A stretch of DNA of 64,000 nucleotides from Sphingomonas sp. (GTDB lineage Bacteria; Pseudomonadota; Alphaproteobacteria; Sphingomonadales; Sphingomonadaceae), in the NCBI RefSeq assembly GCF_029239295.1, contig NZ_JAQZBC010000002.1:310001-374000 (forward strand), read 5' to 3'. Below are positions 7,977 to 15,539 of the stretch, one piece after another. Under the pieces are notes generated by a model. That model searched no databases. It saw nothing but the letters and a program-made list of their open reading frames with translations, and was not told the origin of the DNA. Every line of letters starts with the position of its first letter. Within the stretch, counting starts at the first letter, position 1. The position numbers and the translations under genes are program-made.

Positions 7977-10388
7977 TCAGTCGAGCCGCATCGCCTCCCC
8001 GGCGAGCGACTCTGCCTCGATCAGCAACGCATCGTCGGCGCTGCCGGTGGCGACTCGTTCGCGGCCGATCAGCACCAGCACCGGCACGGCGAGCGGCGAG
8101 ACACGCGGCAGATCAACGTGGAGCATCGTGCCCGCCGCGCGATCCAGTAAGTCGGCGAGGCGGCCGACATCGGTCATGCGCGCGCGCGCGTCAGCCCATG
8201 CGGCCTCGAGCAGGATATGGCCGGGCTCATATTTGCGCAGCACATCGTAGATGAGATCGGTGGAGAAGGTGACTTGCTTGCCGGTCTTGCGCTTGCCGGG
8301 ATGCTGCCGTTCGACCAGCCCGCCGATCACCGCGACTTCGCGGAAGGCGCGCTTCAAGAGGTGCGATTGCTGCACCCAGTCAACGAATTCATGTTCGAGA
8401 ATATCGGCCGAGAAGAGCGCCGCGGGATCAGTGACGGGATCGATCGAATAGGTAGCGATGGCATAATCGTTTGCGACGAAACCCAGTGGTTTCAGCCCCG
8501 CGGTTTCCATGCGCCGGGTGATGAGCATGCCGAGCGACTGGTGCGCGTTCCACCCTTCGAAGCTGTAGGCGACCATGTAGTTGCGCCCCTCGCGCGGAAA
8601 GGTTTCCACCAGCAGCTGATCGGGGTGCGGCAATGCTGAGCGGCGCGCCTGGATCTCCAGCCACTCACGCACGTCATCGGGGAAGCGCGACCATTCGGCG
8701 GGGGTGTCGAGGAAGCGGCGCACGCGATCGGCTAGGTTGGTCGACAGCGGCATGCGGGCGCCGCCATAGGTGGGGATACGCGCGGGCCGGGCGGTGGCGC
8801 GGACGATCAGATCCTCGGTATCGATCTTCTCGACCTCAAGGCTCATGCCGGCGAAGAAGAAGGTATCGCCATGGCTGAGCGTGGAGGCGAACGCCTCCTC
8901 CACCTTGCCCAGCGCGCGCCCGTTGCGGAAGCGGACCTTGAGCATTGTCGCCTCGACGATGATGCCAGCGTTGAGGCGGTGCTGCGCGACGAATTTTGGA
9001 TGGCTGACGCGCCACAGGCCGTCGGTGTCCTGCGTCAGCCGCTTGAACCGATCATAGGCGCGAAGTGAGTAGCCGCCGTCGCGGATGAAGCCGAGCACCT
9101 TGTCGAAAAGCTCATCGGTCAGCGCCGAATAGGGGAGCGCAGAGCGGATCTCGTCGAGCAATGCGGCCTGATCGAACGGGGCGGCGCAGGCGCAGGCCAT
9201 GACATGCTGCGCCAGCACGTCGAGCGCGCCCATGCGGAACACGTCGGTATCGAGCTCACCCGCCTCCACCGCGTCGAGCGCAGCGCGCGCCTCGAGATAT
9301 TCAAAGCGATTGCCGGGGACGACGATCGCCTCCGACGGCTCATCCAGCCGGTGATTGCTTCGCCCGATCCGCTGCAACAGGCGCGACGATCCCTTCGGCG
9401 CGCCCATCTGAATCACGCAATCGACATCGCCCCAGTCGACGCCCAGATCGAGACTGGCGGTGGCGACGAGCGCGCGCAAGCGGCCGCCAGCCATCGCGGC
9501 CTCCACCTTGCGCCGGGCCTCTTTCTCGAGACTGCCGTGATGGATGCCGATCGGCAGCTGCATCTCGTTCGCCTTCCACAGATCCTGAAAGATCAGCTCG
9601 GCGAGGCTGCGGGTGTTGCAGAAGACGATGGTGGTCTTGTGAGTCTCGATCTCCGCCATCACCTGCGCGGCGGCATAGCGGCCGGAATGGCCCGCCCATG
9701 GGATGCGGTCCTCGGGCAGCAGGATGGCGATGTTGGGATCCACGCCGGTTTCCCCCTGCACCAGGCTGACACTGTCGATGTCCCCGTCGGGCGCGAGCCA
9801 GGCGCGATAGCCGTCCGGATCGGCGACGGTGGCGGACAGAGCGACCCGGCGCATGCCGGGCGCGATCGCCTGAAGCCGCGACATGCACAGTGCCAAAAGG
9901 TCGCCGCGCTTGCCAGTGGCGAAGGCGTGCACCTCATCGATCACGATCGTCCTGAGGCCGGCGAACATGGTGAAACTGTCGGGGTAGCTCAGCAGCAGCG
10001 ACAGCGATTCAGGCGTGGTGAGCAGGATCTGCGGCGGCTTCACCCGCTGACGCGCCTTGCGATCGGACGGGGTGTCGCCGGTGCGGGTCTCAACGCGGAT
10101 GTCGATGCCCATTTCATCGAGCGGGGTGACGAGGTTGCGCTGAATATCCACCGCCAGCGCCTTCAGGGGGGACACGTAGAGGGTGTGCAACCCCTCCGCC
10201 GGCTGTTCGATCAGTTCGGCGAGCGTCGGCAGAAATCCGGCAAGCGTCTTGCCGGCGCCCGTCGCCGCAACGAGCAAAGCGTGGCGCCCGGCGCGGCCCT
10301 GCGCCAGCATGTCCAGCTGGTGCCGGCGCGGCGCCCAGCCCCGCGACGCAAACCAATCGACAAGCGGGGCCGGAAGTGAAGCAGTCAT
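7977..10388 (-). CDS. Ligase-associated DNA damage response DEXH-box helicase (Lhr-like)
   Basis: This 803-aa superfamily 2 helicase has Walker A V-A-A-T-G-A-G-K-T-L-A-G-F (about residue 41), a D-E-V-H box (about residue 149), S-A-T (motif III), and motif VI R-I-G-R-S-N-H-R (about residue 339). It has a long C-terminal winged-helix/Lhr-core region. The architecture matches the DEXH helicase that partners with an exonuclease, an ATP-dependent ligase and a phosphoesterase in a bacterial DNA-repair set. The start is taken at M-T-A-S-L-P-A-P-L (10388); an in-frame ATG lies eight codons upstream. The partner exonuclease is nearby on the plus strand, but no ligase or phosphoesterase gene lies in the window. 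Confidence 0.93.
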   Translation of the reverse strand: MTASLPAPLVDWFASRGWAPRRHQLDMLAQGRAGRHALLVAATGAGKTLAGFLPTLAELIEQPAEGLHTLYVSPLKALAVDIQRNLVTPLDEMGIDIRVETRTGDTPSDRKARQRVKPPQILLTTPESLSLLLSYPDSFTMFAGLRTIVIDEVHAFATGKRGDLLALCMSRLQAIAPGMRRVALSATVADPDGYRAWLAPDGDIDSVSLVQGETGVDPNIAILLPEDRIPWAGHSGRYAAAQVMAEIETHKTTIVFCNTRSLAELIFQDLWKANEMQLPIGIHHGSLEKEARRKVEAAMAGGRLRALVATASLDLGVDWGDVDCVIQMGAPKGSSRLLQRIGRSNHRLDEPSEAIVVPGNRFEYLEARAALDAVEAGELDTDVFRMGALDVLAQHVMACACAAPFDQAALLDEIRSALPYSALTDELFDKVLGFIRDGGYSLRAYDRFKRLTQDTDGLWRVSHPKFVAQHRLNAGIIVEATMLKVRFRNGRALGKVEEAFASTLSHGDTFFFAGMSLEVEKIDTEDLIVRATARPARIPTYGGARMPLSTNLADRVRRFLDTPAEWSRFPDDVREWLEIQARRSALPHPDQLLVETFPREGRNYMVAYSFEGWNAHQSLGMLITRRMETAGLKPLGFVANDYAIATYSIDPVTDPAALFSADILEHEFVDWVQQSHLLKRAFREVAVIGGLVERQHPGKRKTGKQVTFSTDLIYDVLRKYEPGHILLEAAWADARARMTDVGRLADLLDRAAGTMLHVDLPRVSPLAVPVLVLIGRERVATGSADDALLIEAESLAGEAMRLD

Positions 10389-10488
10389 CGCGCTATCATA
10401 TAGGAATGCCATGCGGTTTCAGAACGGCGAGCCTTATCTTCCCAGTTGGTTCAAGTTTTTGGCAACTCCTTGTGCCTAGCCTGGCGGG

Positions 10489-11076
10489 ATGAACGCCTTT
10501 GTCCCGATCGCCGAAGCCTGTTCGACTGTGGCAGAGCCGCCAAAGATCGCGGCGGACGCGGCGATGCTCCTTCCCGCTGCGCCCTTCCATGCCGCCAATG
10601 CACAGGTCAACGAATGGCGGGGCCGCTGCCTCGACGCCTTCACGCGCGGTGAGACGGCGGTGACCGAGTGCCTCTCGGCCCTGTCCGGGTTGGGGGAACG
10701 GGGCAAGAGCGTCAAATTGCCCCTGCTGATCGGCCAGCGGCTGGACTCGCTGTCCGCGGCGATTTGCGCGGGTGGCCCGTTTGCGGCGGAAGCGGGAAAG
10801 GCCACGGCGGCGACGCTGGAGGAATATCGCGGCCATGCCGGCTTTCGCAACATGCTGTGTCACGGGACGAGCAAGGTCACGCTGGACTCGCGCGCACGCT
10901 GGACATTGATACTGCGGCAAGTGGCGCTTCGCGGCGGTGCGCTGTGTCGCGAGACATTGGTCCTGGACGAGACCGAAGCGCAGGCGCTGCGCGAGCAAAT
11001 CGCGCGGCTCTCCCAGCGACTTGCCTCGCAGCTTGGCCAGGTCAGCGCGCGCGTCACCGCCACGCCGACCGCCTGA
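10489..11076 (+). CDS. Hypothetical protein
   Basis: This 195-aa protein has no signal peptide or membrane segment and I do not recognise a family. It is Ala- and Leu-rich and mostly alpha-helical in appearance, with helices around residues 35-95 and a Gln/Arg-rich C-terminal helix (about 165-190). Three or more Cys (A-E-A-C, L-C-H-G, L-C-R-E) are present without a clear metal motif. It is transcribed divergently from the helicase gene (about 100 bp between starts), so the intervening region probably holds both promoters. Confidence 0.7.
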   Translation: MNAFVPIAEACSTVAEPPKIAADAAMLLPAAPFHAANAQVNEWRGRCLDAFTRGETAVTECLSALSGLGERGKSVKLPLLIGQRLDSLSAAICAGGPFAAEAGKATAATLEEYRGHAGFRNMLCHGTSKVTLDSRARWTLILRQVALRGGALCRETLVLDETEAQALREQIARLSQRLASQLGQVSARVTATPTA

Positions 11077-11103
11077 TCGCGCAGGCCCGCTAGCCGCCCT
11101 GCA

Positions 11104-11292
11104 TCAGCCGCGCGCAGCATCCTCGCGCGACTGCTCTTCATACAACCGATGGGTCGCCTCTTCGGTCATGCGCTCCTGCTCGGGCGTCACCTTGTTGCGC
11201 ATTTTCGCAATCGCGATCGCAACACCCAGGATGATGAAGCCGCCGATGATGACGAAGACCCACAGGCTGTCGCCCAATGCCTGATGTTCCAT
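11104..11292 (-). CDS. Small single-pass membrane protein
   Basis: This 62-aa protein has one transmembrane helix (L-W-V-F-V-I-I-G-G-F-I-I-L-G-V-A-I-A-I-A, about residues 10-29) and a charged C-terminal tail rich in Glu, Arg and Gln. Function is unknown. It starts about 75 bp from the divergent exonuclease gene. Confidence 0.65.
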   Translation of the reverse strand: MEHQALGDSLWVFVIIGGFIILGVAIAIAKMRNKVTPEQERMTEEATHRLYEEQSREDAARG

Positions 11293-11366
11293 GCCGCACT
11301 CTCCTTATCTGTTATCGCCACAACGAGGCGCTGGGGCGATTTGATCCGCTCGTGCGTACTGCCCCC

Positions 11367-12365
11367 ATGCCCAAGCTCGGCGACTGGCTCGATCCCCACC
11401 CCCACGGCATCTTCGTTCGCCCGGCAAACGCCTGGGTCGATCCGTCCATCCCGCAGGCGCGGGCGCTGGTAACGCATGGACATGCCGATCACGCGCGCGG
11501 CGGGCATGGCGCGGTGTGGGCGACGCCCGAGACGCTGGCGATCATGGACACGCGCTATGGCGAGCAGGCGGGGCATCCGGTCCGTTATGGCGAAAGCGTC
11601 CGGCTGGGCGAGGTAGAGGCGACCTTCGTGGCGGCGGGCCATGTGTTGGGATCGGCGCAGATCCTGCTGGAATATCGCGGCGAGCGGATCGTGGTGTCAG
11701 GCGATTACAAGCGGCGGCCCGACCCGACCTGCGCGCCGTTCGAGCCGGTGGCCTGCGACGTCTTCATCACCGAAGCGACCTTCGGCCTGCCCGTATTCCG
11801 CCACCCCGATACCGGTGACGAGATCGACAAGCTGGTCACGCGGCTGCACGCCAATCCCGATCGCTGCGTGCTGGTAGGCGCCTATGCGCTGGGCAAGGCG
11901 CAGCGCGTCATTGCCGAGCTGCGTGGGCGAGGCCACGAGGCGCCGATCTACATCCATGGCGCACTGCAGCGACTCTGCGACCTCTATACCGAACATGGCG
12001 TGCGGCTGGGCGAGCTGATCCCTGTCGCGGGCGTGCCCAAGGCGGCGATGGCAGGCCACGTCGTGATGTGCCCGCCCGGCGCGCTCAACGATCGCTGGTC
12101 ACGCCGCCTGCCCGATCCGATCACCGCCATGGCGAGCGGGTGGATGCGGGTGCGCCAGCGCGCGCGGCAGAAGCTGGTCGAGCTGCCGCTGATCATGTCC
12201 GACCACGCCGATTGGGACGAGTTGACCGACACGATCCAGGAGATCGCCCCACGCGAAGTGTGGGTGACGCATGGGCGGGAGGAAGCGCTGATTCACTGGT
12301 GCGCGATGCGCCAGATCAAGGCACGCGCACTGGCGCTGGTGGGGTTCGAGGACGAGGACGATTGA
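11367..12365 (+). CDS. Ligase-associated DNA damage response exonuclease (metallo-beta-lactamase fold)
   Basis: This 332-aa protein belongs to the metallo-beta-lactamase/beta-CASP superfamily. The metal motif T-H-G-H-A-D-H-A-R-G-G-H lies at about residues 35-46, with a later V-S-G-D-Y-K (about 112) and S-D-H-A-D-W-D-E (about 280). It is similar to the SNM1/Artemis-type exonuclease assigned to the ligase-associated repair set. The start at M-P-K-L-G-D-W-L is chosen because upstream in-frame residues are unlike the family. The usual partner, an ATP-dependent DNA ligase, often lies directly downstream; here tRNA-Ser and an integrated element occupy that place. Confidence 0.92.
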   Translation: MPKLGDWLDPHPHGIFVRPANAWVDPSIPQARALVTHGHADHARGGHGAVWATPETLAIMDTRYGEQAGHPVRYGESVRLGEVEATFVAAGHVLGSAQILLEYRGERIVVSGDYKRRPDPTCAPFEPVACDVFITEATFGLPVFRHPDTGDEIDKLVTRLHANPDRCVLVGAYALGKAQRVIAELRGRGHEAPIYIHGALQRLCDLYTEHGVRLGELIPVAGVPKAAMAGHVVMCPPGALNDRWSRRLPDPITAMASGWMRVRQRARQKLVELPLIMSDHADWDELTDTIQEIAPREVWVTHGREEALIHWCAMRQIKARALALVGFEDEDD

Positions 12366-12432
12366 TGCCCGCGCGGCAAACGCTTGCGCCGGACGAAAGA
12401 CCAGCTTAGGGCGCGCTACTTCCAGGACATGC

Positions 12433-12523
12433 GGAGCGGTGGCCGAGTGGTCGAAGGCGCTCGCCTGGAAAGTGAGTATACGTCAAAAGCGTATCGAGGG
12501 TTCGAATCCCTCCCGCTCCGCCA
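12433..12523 (+). tRNA. tRNA-Ser (anticodon GGA)
   Basis: A 91-nt sequence including an encoded CCA. The acceptor stem GGAGCGG pairs with CCGCTCC and is followed by discriminator G and CCA. The D-arm has GGCCGAGTGGTCGAAGGC. The anticodon loop CTGGAAA gives GGA, reading UCC/UCU. A long class II variable arm (about 12474-12492) contains TATACG...CGTAT pairing. The T-arm has GAGGGTTCGAATCCCTC. Class II architecture supports Ser. Its 3' end is the attachment site of the integrated element that follows and remains intact. Confidence 0.97.
12507..12523 (+). repeat. attL core (tRNA-Ser 3' end)
   Basis: TCCCTCCCGCTCCGCCA, identical to the copy at 23240-23256. The five bases GTTCG two positions upstream also match (GTTCG-nn-core), so the recombining region may extend to about 24 bp with two mismatches. 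Confidence 0.92.
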
Positions 12524-12549
12524 ACTACCCCTTTTTCAGCCGTTTTCCT

Positions 12550-12568
12550 GAGCCTCTTTAGGCTCTTT
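12550..12568 (+). terminator. Small hairpin after tRNA-Ser
   Basis: GAGCCT (12550-12555), loop CTTT, AGGCTC (12560-12565), then TTT. It is a short stem with a brief T-run in the place expected for tRNA transcript termination, lying just inside the element. Confidence 0.5.
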
Positions 12569-12582
12569 CGACCGTATCAAAA

Positions 12583-12594
12583 CCCGCAGAAAAC
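12583..12594 (+). repeat. 12-bp direct repeat near attL (possible integrase arm site)
   Basis: CCCGCAGAAAAC occurs here and again at 23214-23225 beside attR, each copy close to an ACTTAGG motif. Paired short repeats inside both att regions are what arm-type integrase or excisionase sites look like. Function is inferred. Confidence 0.45.
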
Positions 12595-12671
12595 AAGGAC
12601 TTAGGGTGCTTACGATGGCCCCTTAGCGCCTCTTTGCGATTTCTGTAGCTTCTAGGGTCGGGTCGGGGGAT

Positions 12672-12693
12672 AATCAGGTAATAATTCCTGATT
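12672..12693. promoter_or_regulatory. Dyad operator candidate upstream of the integrase gene
   Basis: AATCAGG (12672-12678) and CCTGATT (12687-12693) form a perfect 7-bp inverted repeat with an 8-bp AT-rich spacer, 12 bases before the int start codon. Likely a binding site for the AlpA-like regulator or for integrase autoregulation. Confidence 0.5.
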
Positions 12694-12705
12694 GTCGGAG
12701 CGGCT

Positions 12706-13890
12706 ATGAAGGTCGATCAGCTCACTACGAAGAAGATTGAACGGTACAAAGACCCCGGCAAATACAGCGACGGCCGCAATCTCTACCTCCATGTCGGCAA
12801 GAACGGCTCGAAAAGCTGGCTTTTCATCTACCGGCGCGAGGGCAAGGATAAGATGCGGGGGCTGGGATCGCTCAAGGCGATCGGGCTTGCGGAAGCGCGG
12901 GAGAAGGCTGCGGAGTACCGCGCCATGCTCCGCCGTGGCGAGGAGCCGCCGGTGTATCGCGGCACTTTCAAGAAGCCGGAAGCGGGCCGGACGTTCAAAG
13001 ACATCACTGAACGCTACATTGCCGCCCACCGAGAGACGTGGCGCAATCCCAAGAGCGAAGCGCAATGGCGATCCTCCCTCACGCAGTACGCCTATCCGGT
13101 CATGGGCGATATGGACGTGGGCGACATAGGCGTGTCGCACGTCCACGAGGTGCTTGAGCCGATCTGGACCGCGAAGCACGACACCGCGAAGAAGGTGCGC
13201 GGGCGGATGGGCCTGATCCTTGGCTACGCGGCGGGCCTCGACCTCCGCCCCGACCTCGACCTCACCCGTAGCGGCGGCAAGCTCGATCACCTGCTGCCCA
13301 AGTCGGCGCGGCTCCGCCGGACGGAAGGCCACGCCTCGCTCCCCTATGCCGAATTGCCAACGTTCATGGACGAGCTTCGCAAGCGGGACGGCATTGCGGC
13401 GGGCGCGCTGGAGTTCCTCATCCTGACTGCCGCCCGCACCACCGAAGTGCTGGAAGCGCGGTGGCGCGAAGTGGACCTCGACGCTGGCGTGTGGACCGTT
13501 CCCGCCGATCGCATGAAGGCGGGCCGGGAGCATCGGGTGCCGCTCACCCCCGCCGCGCTGGCCGTGCTGAAAAGCCAGCCGCGCGACAAAGGAGAGGAGT
13601 TTATCTTCATCAGCCAGTCGATGGGCGGCGGCACCCTGACGAACATGGCGATGACCGCGCTCCTGAAGCGAATGGGCCGGAAGGACGGGGTGACGGTCCA
13701 CGGCTTCCGGTCCACCTTCCGCACCTGGGCGGCGGAACAGTGCTTGGACGTGCCGCGCGAGATTGCCGAAGCGGCGCTGGCGCATACCGTGGGCGGCGTT
13801 GAGGGCGCGTACCAGCGCGGCGATTATTGGCACACGCGCCGGACGCTCATGGAGCGGTTCGCCGCCTATTGTGACGGGGAGGTCGCATGA
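12706..13890 (+). CDS. int: Tyrosine-type site-specific integrase, P4 family
   Basis: This 394-aa recombinase has an N-terminal DUF4102-like arm-binding domain (residues 1-90, with Y-S-D-G-R-N-L-Y-L-H-V and the W-L-F-I-Y-R core). A central SAM-like domain (about 100-190) follows, then the catalytic domain. Catalytic residues visible are Arg in T-A-A-R-T-T-E-V-L-E (about 246), H-G-F-R-S-T-F-R (about 328), His in L-A-H-T-V-G-G (about 363) and the nucleophile Tyr369 in G-A-Y-Q-R. It is oriented away from the tRNA, the normal geometry for P4-type tRNA islands. Its 3' end overlaps the next gene by 4 bases. Confidence 0.95.
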   Translation: MKVDQLTTKKIERYKDPGKYSDGRNLYLHVGKNGSKSWLFIYRREGKDKMRGLGSLKAIGLAEAREKAAEYRAMLRRGEEPPVYRGTFKKPEAGRTFKDITERYIAAHRETWRNPKSEAQWRSSLTQYAYPVMGDMDVGDIGVSHVHEVLEPIWTAKHDTAKKVRGRMGLILGYAAGLDLRPDLDLTRSGGKLDHLLPKSARLRRTEGHASLPYAELPTFMDELRKRDGIAAGALEFLILTAARTTEVLEARWREVDLDAGVWTVPADRMKAGREHRVPLTPAALAVLKSQPRDKGEEFIFISQSMGGGTLTNMAMTALLKRMGRKDGVTVHGFRSTFRTWAAEQCLDVPREIAEAALAHTVGGVEGAYQRGDYWHTRRTLMERFAAYCDGEVA

Positions 13891-14339
13891 GCCGCCCCCT
13901 CGATCAGCGGCGCTACCGGGCTGCGATGCTCGACGCGCTCGATCAGATGGACGAACGCGCGGAGGAGTCAGCCGCCACCAATCAGCAGTCGGTCGATCTA
14001 ATGGTGGAGCTTGCAACTCGTTATCGCCACGCCCGCGCCGCCTTCCCCGGCATAACGTGGGACGAGTTCATCGCCCTAGCTCAAAGTCGCGAACACGCCG
14101 GAAAGCGCGGACGGCGGGTGCAGAGCCGTGAGGAGCGCGCCTCTACCCCTATAGCCCGCGCCGCTCGCGACGCGGACCGCCTTGCAGCGCTCTGGGCTGC
14201 GTCGGGCGAGGCAGGGGAGCCGCCGTTGTCACAACTTGAGATCGCCGCCGACCGTCACGGTGTAAGCGAAGAGGAGCTAGGCGAGCGGGTGCGCCGCCCT
14301 AAGTCGCGGAACCCCCACCGGATGATCGAGGACCGCTGA
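13887..14339 (+). CDS. Hypothetical protein translationally coupled to integrase
   Basis: This 150-aa protein overlaps int by ATGA. It is hydrophilic and Arg/Glu-rich with no signal or membrane segment, and likely helical. The C-terminal half (about 105-145) contains an S-Q-L-E-I-A-A-D-R-H-G-V-S-E-E-E-L-G stretch that reads like a helix-turn-helix, so it could bind DNA. No family is recognised. A strong terminator directly follows, closing the int transcription unit. Confidence 0.7.
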   Translation: MSRPLDQRRYRAAMLDALDQMDERAEESAATNQQSVDLMVELATRYRHARAAFPGITWDEFIALAQSREHAGKRGRRVQSREERASTPIARAARDADRLAALWAASGEAGEPPLSQLEIAADRHGVSEEELGERVRRPKSRNPHRMIEDR

Positions 14340-14340
14340 C

Positions 14341-14372
14341 CGCCGCTAAATCGTCTATTTGGCGGCGTTTTT
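14341..14372 (+). terminator. Rho-independent terminator of the integrase operon
   Basis: CGCCGCTAAAT (14341-14351) pairs with ATTTGGCGGCG (14357-14367) with one U-G wobble; the loop is CGTCT and a T5 run follows (14368-14372). It begins two bases after the preceding stop codon and insulates int from the alpA-primase operon. Confidence 0.92.
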
Positions 14373-14438
14373 CCCGTCCGTCTTTTCGCGTCTTTCCGAG
14401 CTTCAGCGCGGCGCTTCGCCCGCGAACGGAGGACGCAG

Positions 14439-14681
14439 ATGATCGAAGAACTTCCCCCGCCTGTCGAGGGCAAAGAACGCAATCGCCGGGAGCTTCCTGC
14501 TCCCCTCATCTATCGCGAGCGCGATTTGGACGCGGTGACGCGGATGTCCCGCAAGGCCCGCGAAGATGCCATGCGCGATGGTGAGTTCCCCAAGCCCATC
14601 CAACTTTCCGTCCGCGCGCGGGGCTGGTTGGTGAGCGAGATTCACGATTGGTTGGCGAGCCGTCCGCGTGTCGGCGCTTGA
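14439..14681 (+). CDS. AlpA-like helix-turn-helix regulator/excisionase
   Basis: This 80-aa protein resembles phage AlpA/MerR-fold regulators. The core reads L-I-Y-R-E-R-D-L-D-A-V-T-R-M-S-R-K-A, then F-P-K-P-I-Q-L-S-V-R-A-R-G-W-L-V-S-E-I-H-D-W-L-A, the usual winged-helix arrangement with the terminal W...E-I..W-L. In P4-like satellites AlpA activates integrase/excision genes. The inverted repeat upstream of int is a candidate target. It heads the leftmost part of the replication/packaging gene run. Confidence 0.8.
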   Translation: MIEELPPPVEGKERNRRELPAPLIYRERDLDAVTRMSRKAREDAMRDGEFPKPIQLSVRARGWLVSEIHDWLASRPRVGA

Positions 14682-15003
14682 GGTGGAGGAACGGCTGTAT
14701 CTCGGTCCAGCCGCCGCGAGGCTGGCCGCCGAACGCCGCAAAGCGGAACAGCGGGAAGATGACGGCGACGACGATCTAGAGCCTATCGGCCCGCTGGTCG
14801 TGCTGATCGCTGACGGCGACGCCTTTGCCGTCCTGATCGATCCCCCGCTGCCCTGCGGCGATCACCGCCGATCTTGCGCCACGAAGCAGGACGCATGGCA
14901 CGAGGCTCGCGAACTCTGGGGCCGCTTCAAGCTCGGCTTCTCCGACCGCACCCGCCTGAGTTTCGGGCGCATCGGTCCAAATAGAGAGCGTCCCGAACTC
15001 TAA
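14668..15003 (+). CDS. Hypothetical protein
   Basis: This 111-aa protein starts at a GTG overlapping the alpA-like gene by 14 bases. It is acidic in its first half (D-D-G-D-D-D-L-E) and contains V-V-L-I-A-D-G-D-A-F-A-V-L-I-D. No recognised domain. Position and overlap indicate co-expression with the regulator. Confidence 0.6.
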   Translation: MSALEVEERLYLGPAAARLAAERRKAEQREDDGDDDLEPIGPLVVLIADGDAFAVLIDPPLPCGDHRRSCATKQDAWHEARELWGRFKLGFSDRTRLSFGRIGPNRERPEL

Positions 15004-15055
15004 CTGTTCTCTCTGAATCGGCCTTCGCTTTTAAGAAGGAAGAAGGAGAAATACT

Positions 15056-15481
15056 ATGTCCACTGACACTCTTCCGACTTCCAGCGTCGCTGATCTAATG
15101 TACACGCCGCTGGTCACTGTCTATCAGATGCTGACCAAGCCGGATATTCAGCCGGTGCTTCCGCCCCCTGCGACGAACGGCGGCACCCGGAACTTCACCG
15201 AGCGCCAGACCATGCTGATGATGCTCGCGAGCGATATGGTCCGTTCGGGCATGAAGTTTCCGCTGGCGGCGCGGTGGGCTTGCCGGATTGCCGAGCAGCT
15301 TCTGTTCGATCCCGAAGCCGCGCGCGTCCACATCGAGTTCCGCCGCAACGGCGCGCTGTTCTGCTTCACGTCCGACGATGCGCCGGAGGCGGCTGACGCT
15401 GCGGGGCCTGTGCGCTTCCGCACGACCTTCGACCTCGATGCGTACCGGGCCGCGATCCGCGCTGCGATGGCCGATGCGTGA
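15056..15481 (+). CDS. Hypothetical protein upstream of primase-helicase
   Basis: This 141-aa protein starts at an ATG preceded by AAGAAGGAG. It has no signal peptide or membrane helix. A central stretch (about residues 50-85) looks helical, and the C-terminus F-D-L-D-A-Y-R-A-A-I-R-A-A-M is amphipathic. No family is recognised. The stop is 58 bp before the proposed primase-helicase start. Confidence 0.7.
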   Translation: MSTDTLPTSSVADLMYTPLVTVYQMLTKPDIQPVLPPPATNGGTRNFTERQTMLMMLASDMVRSGMKFPLAARWACRIAEQLLFDPEAARVHIEFRRNGALFCFTSDDAPEAADAAGPVRFRTTFDLDAYRAAIRAAMADA

Positions 15482-15497
15482 TCCCCGACATGAGACA

Positions 15498-15523
15498 GCC
15501 TCCGCCGAGCAAACGGCGGAGGC
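15498..15523 (+). promoter_or_regulatory. Perfect 10-bp hairpin just before the primase-helicase ribosome site
   Basis: GCCTCCGCCG (15498-15507), loop AGCAAA, CGGCGGAGGC (15514-15523). It ends six bases before an AGGAGG ribosome site (15529-15534) that serves a TTG start at 15540. There is no T-run, so an mRNA stability or translation-control element is more likely than a terminator. Confidence 0.65.
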
Positions 15524-15539
15524 CACCCAGGAGGTAGTC

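Noticed and set aside
9204..10379. Plus-strand open frame of 391 codons antisense to the helicase gene
   Set aside because: Shadow of the helicase coding frame; composition is His/Arg/Gln-rich and no domain is recognisable.
15288..15539. Upstream extension of the primase-helicase frame
   Set aside because: It overlaps a better-supported gene in another frame (15056-15481), has Ser/Arg-rich shadow composition, and lacks a ribosome site.
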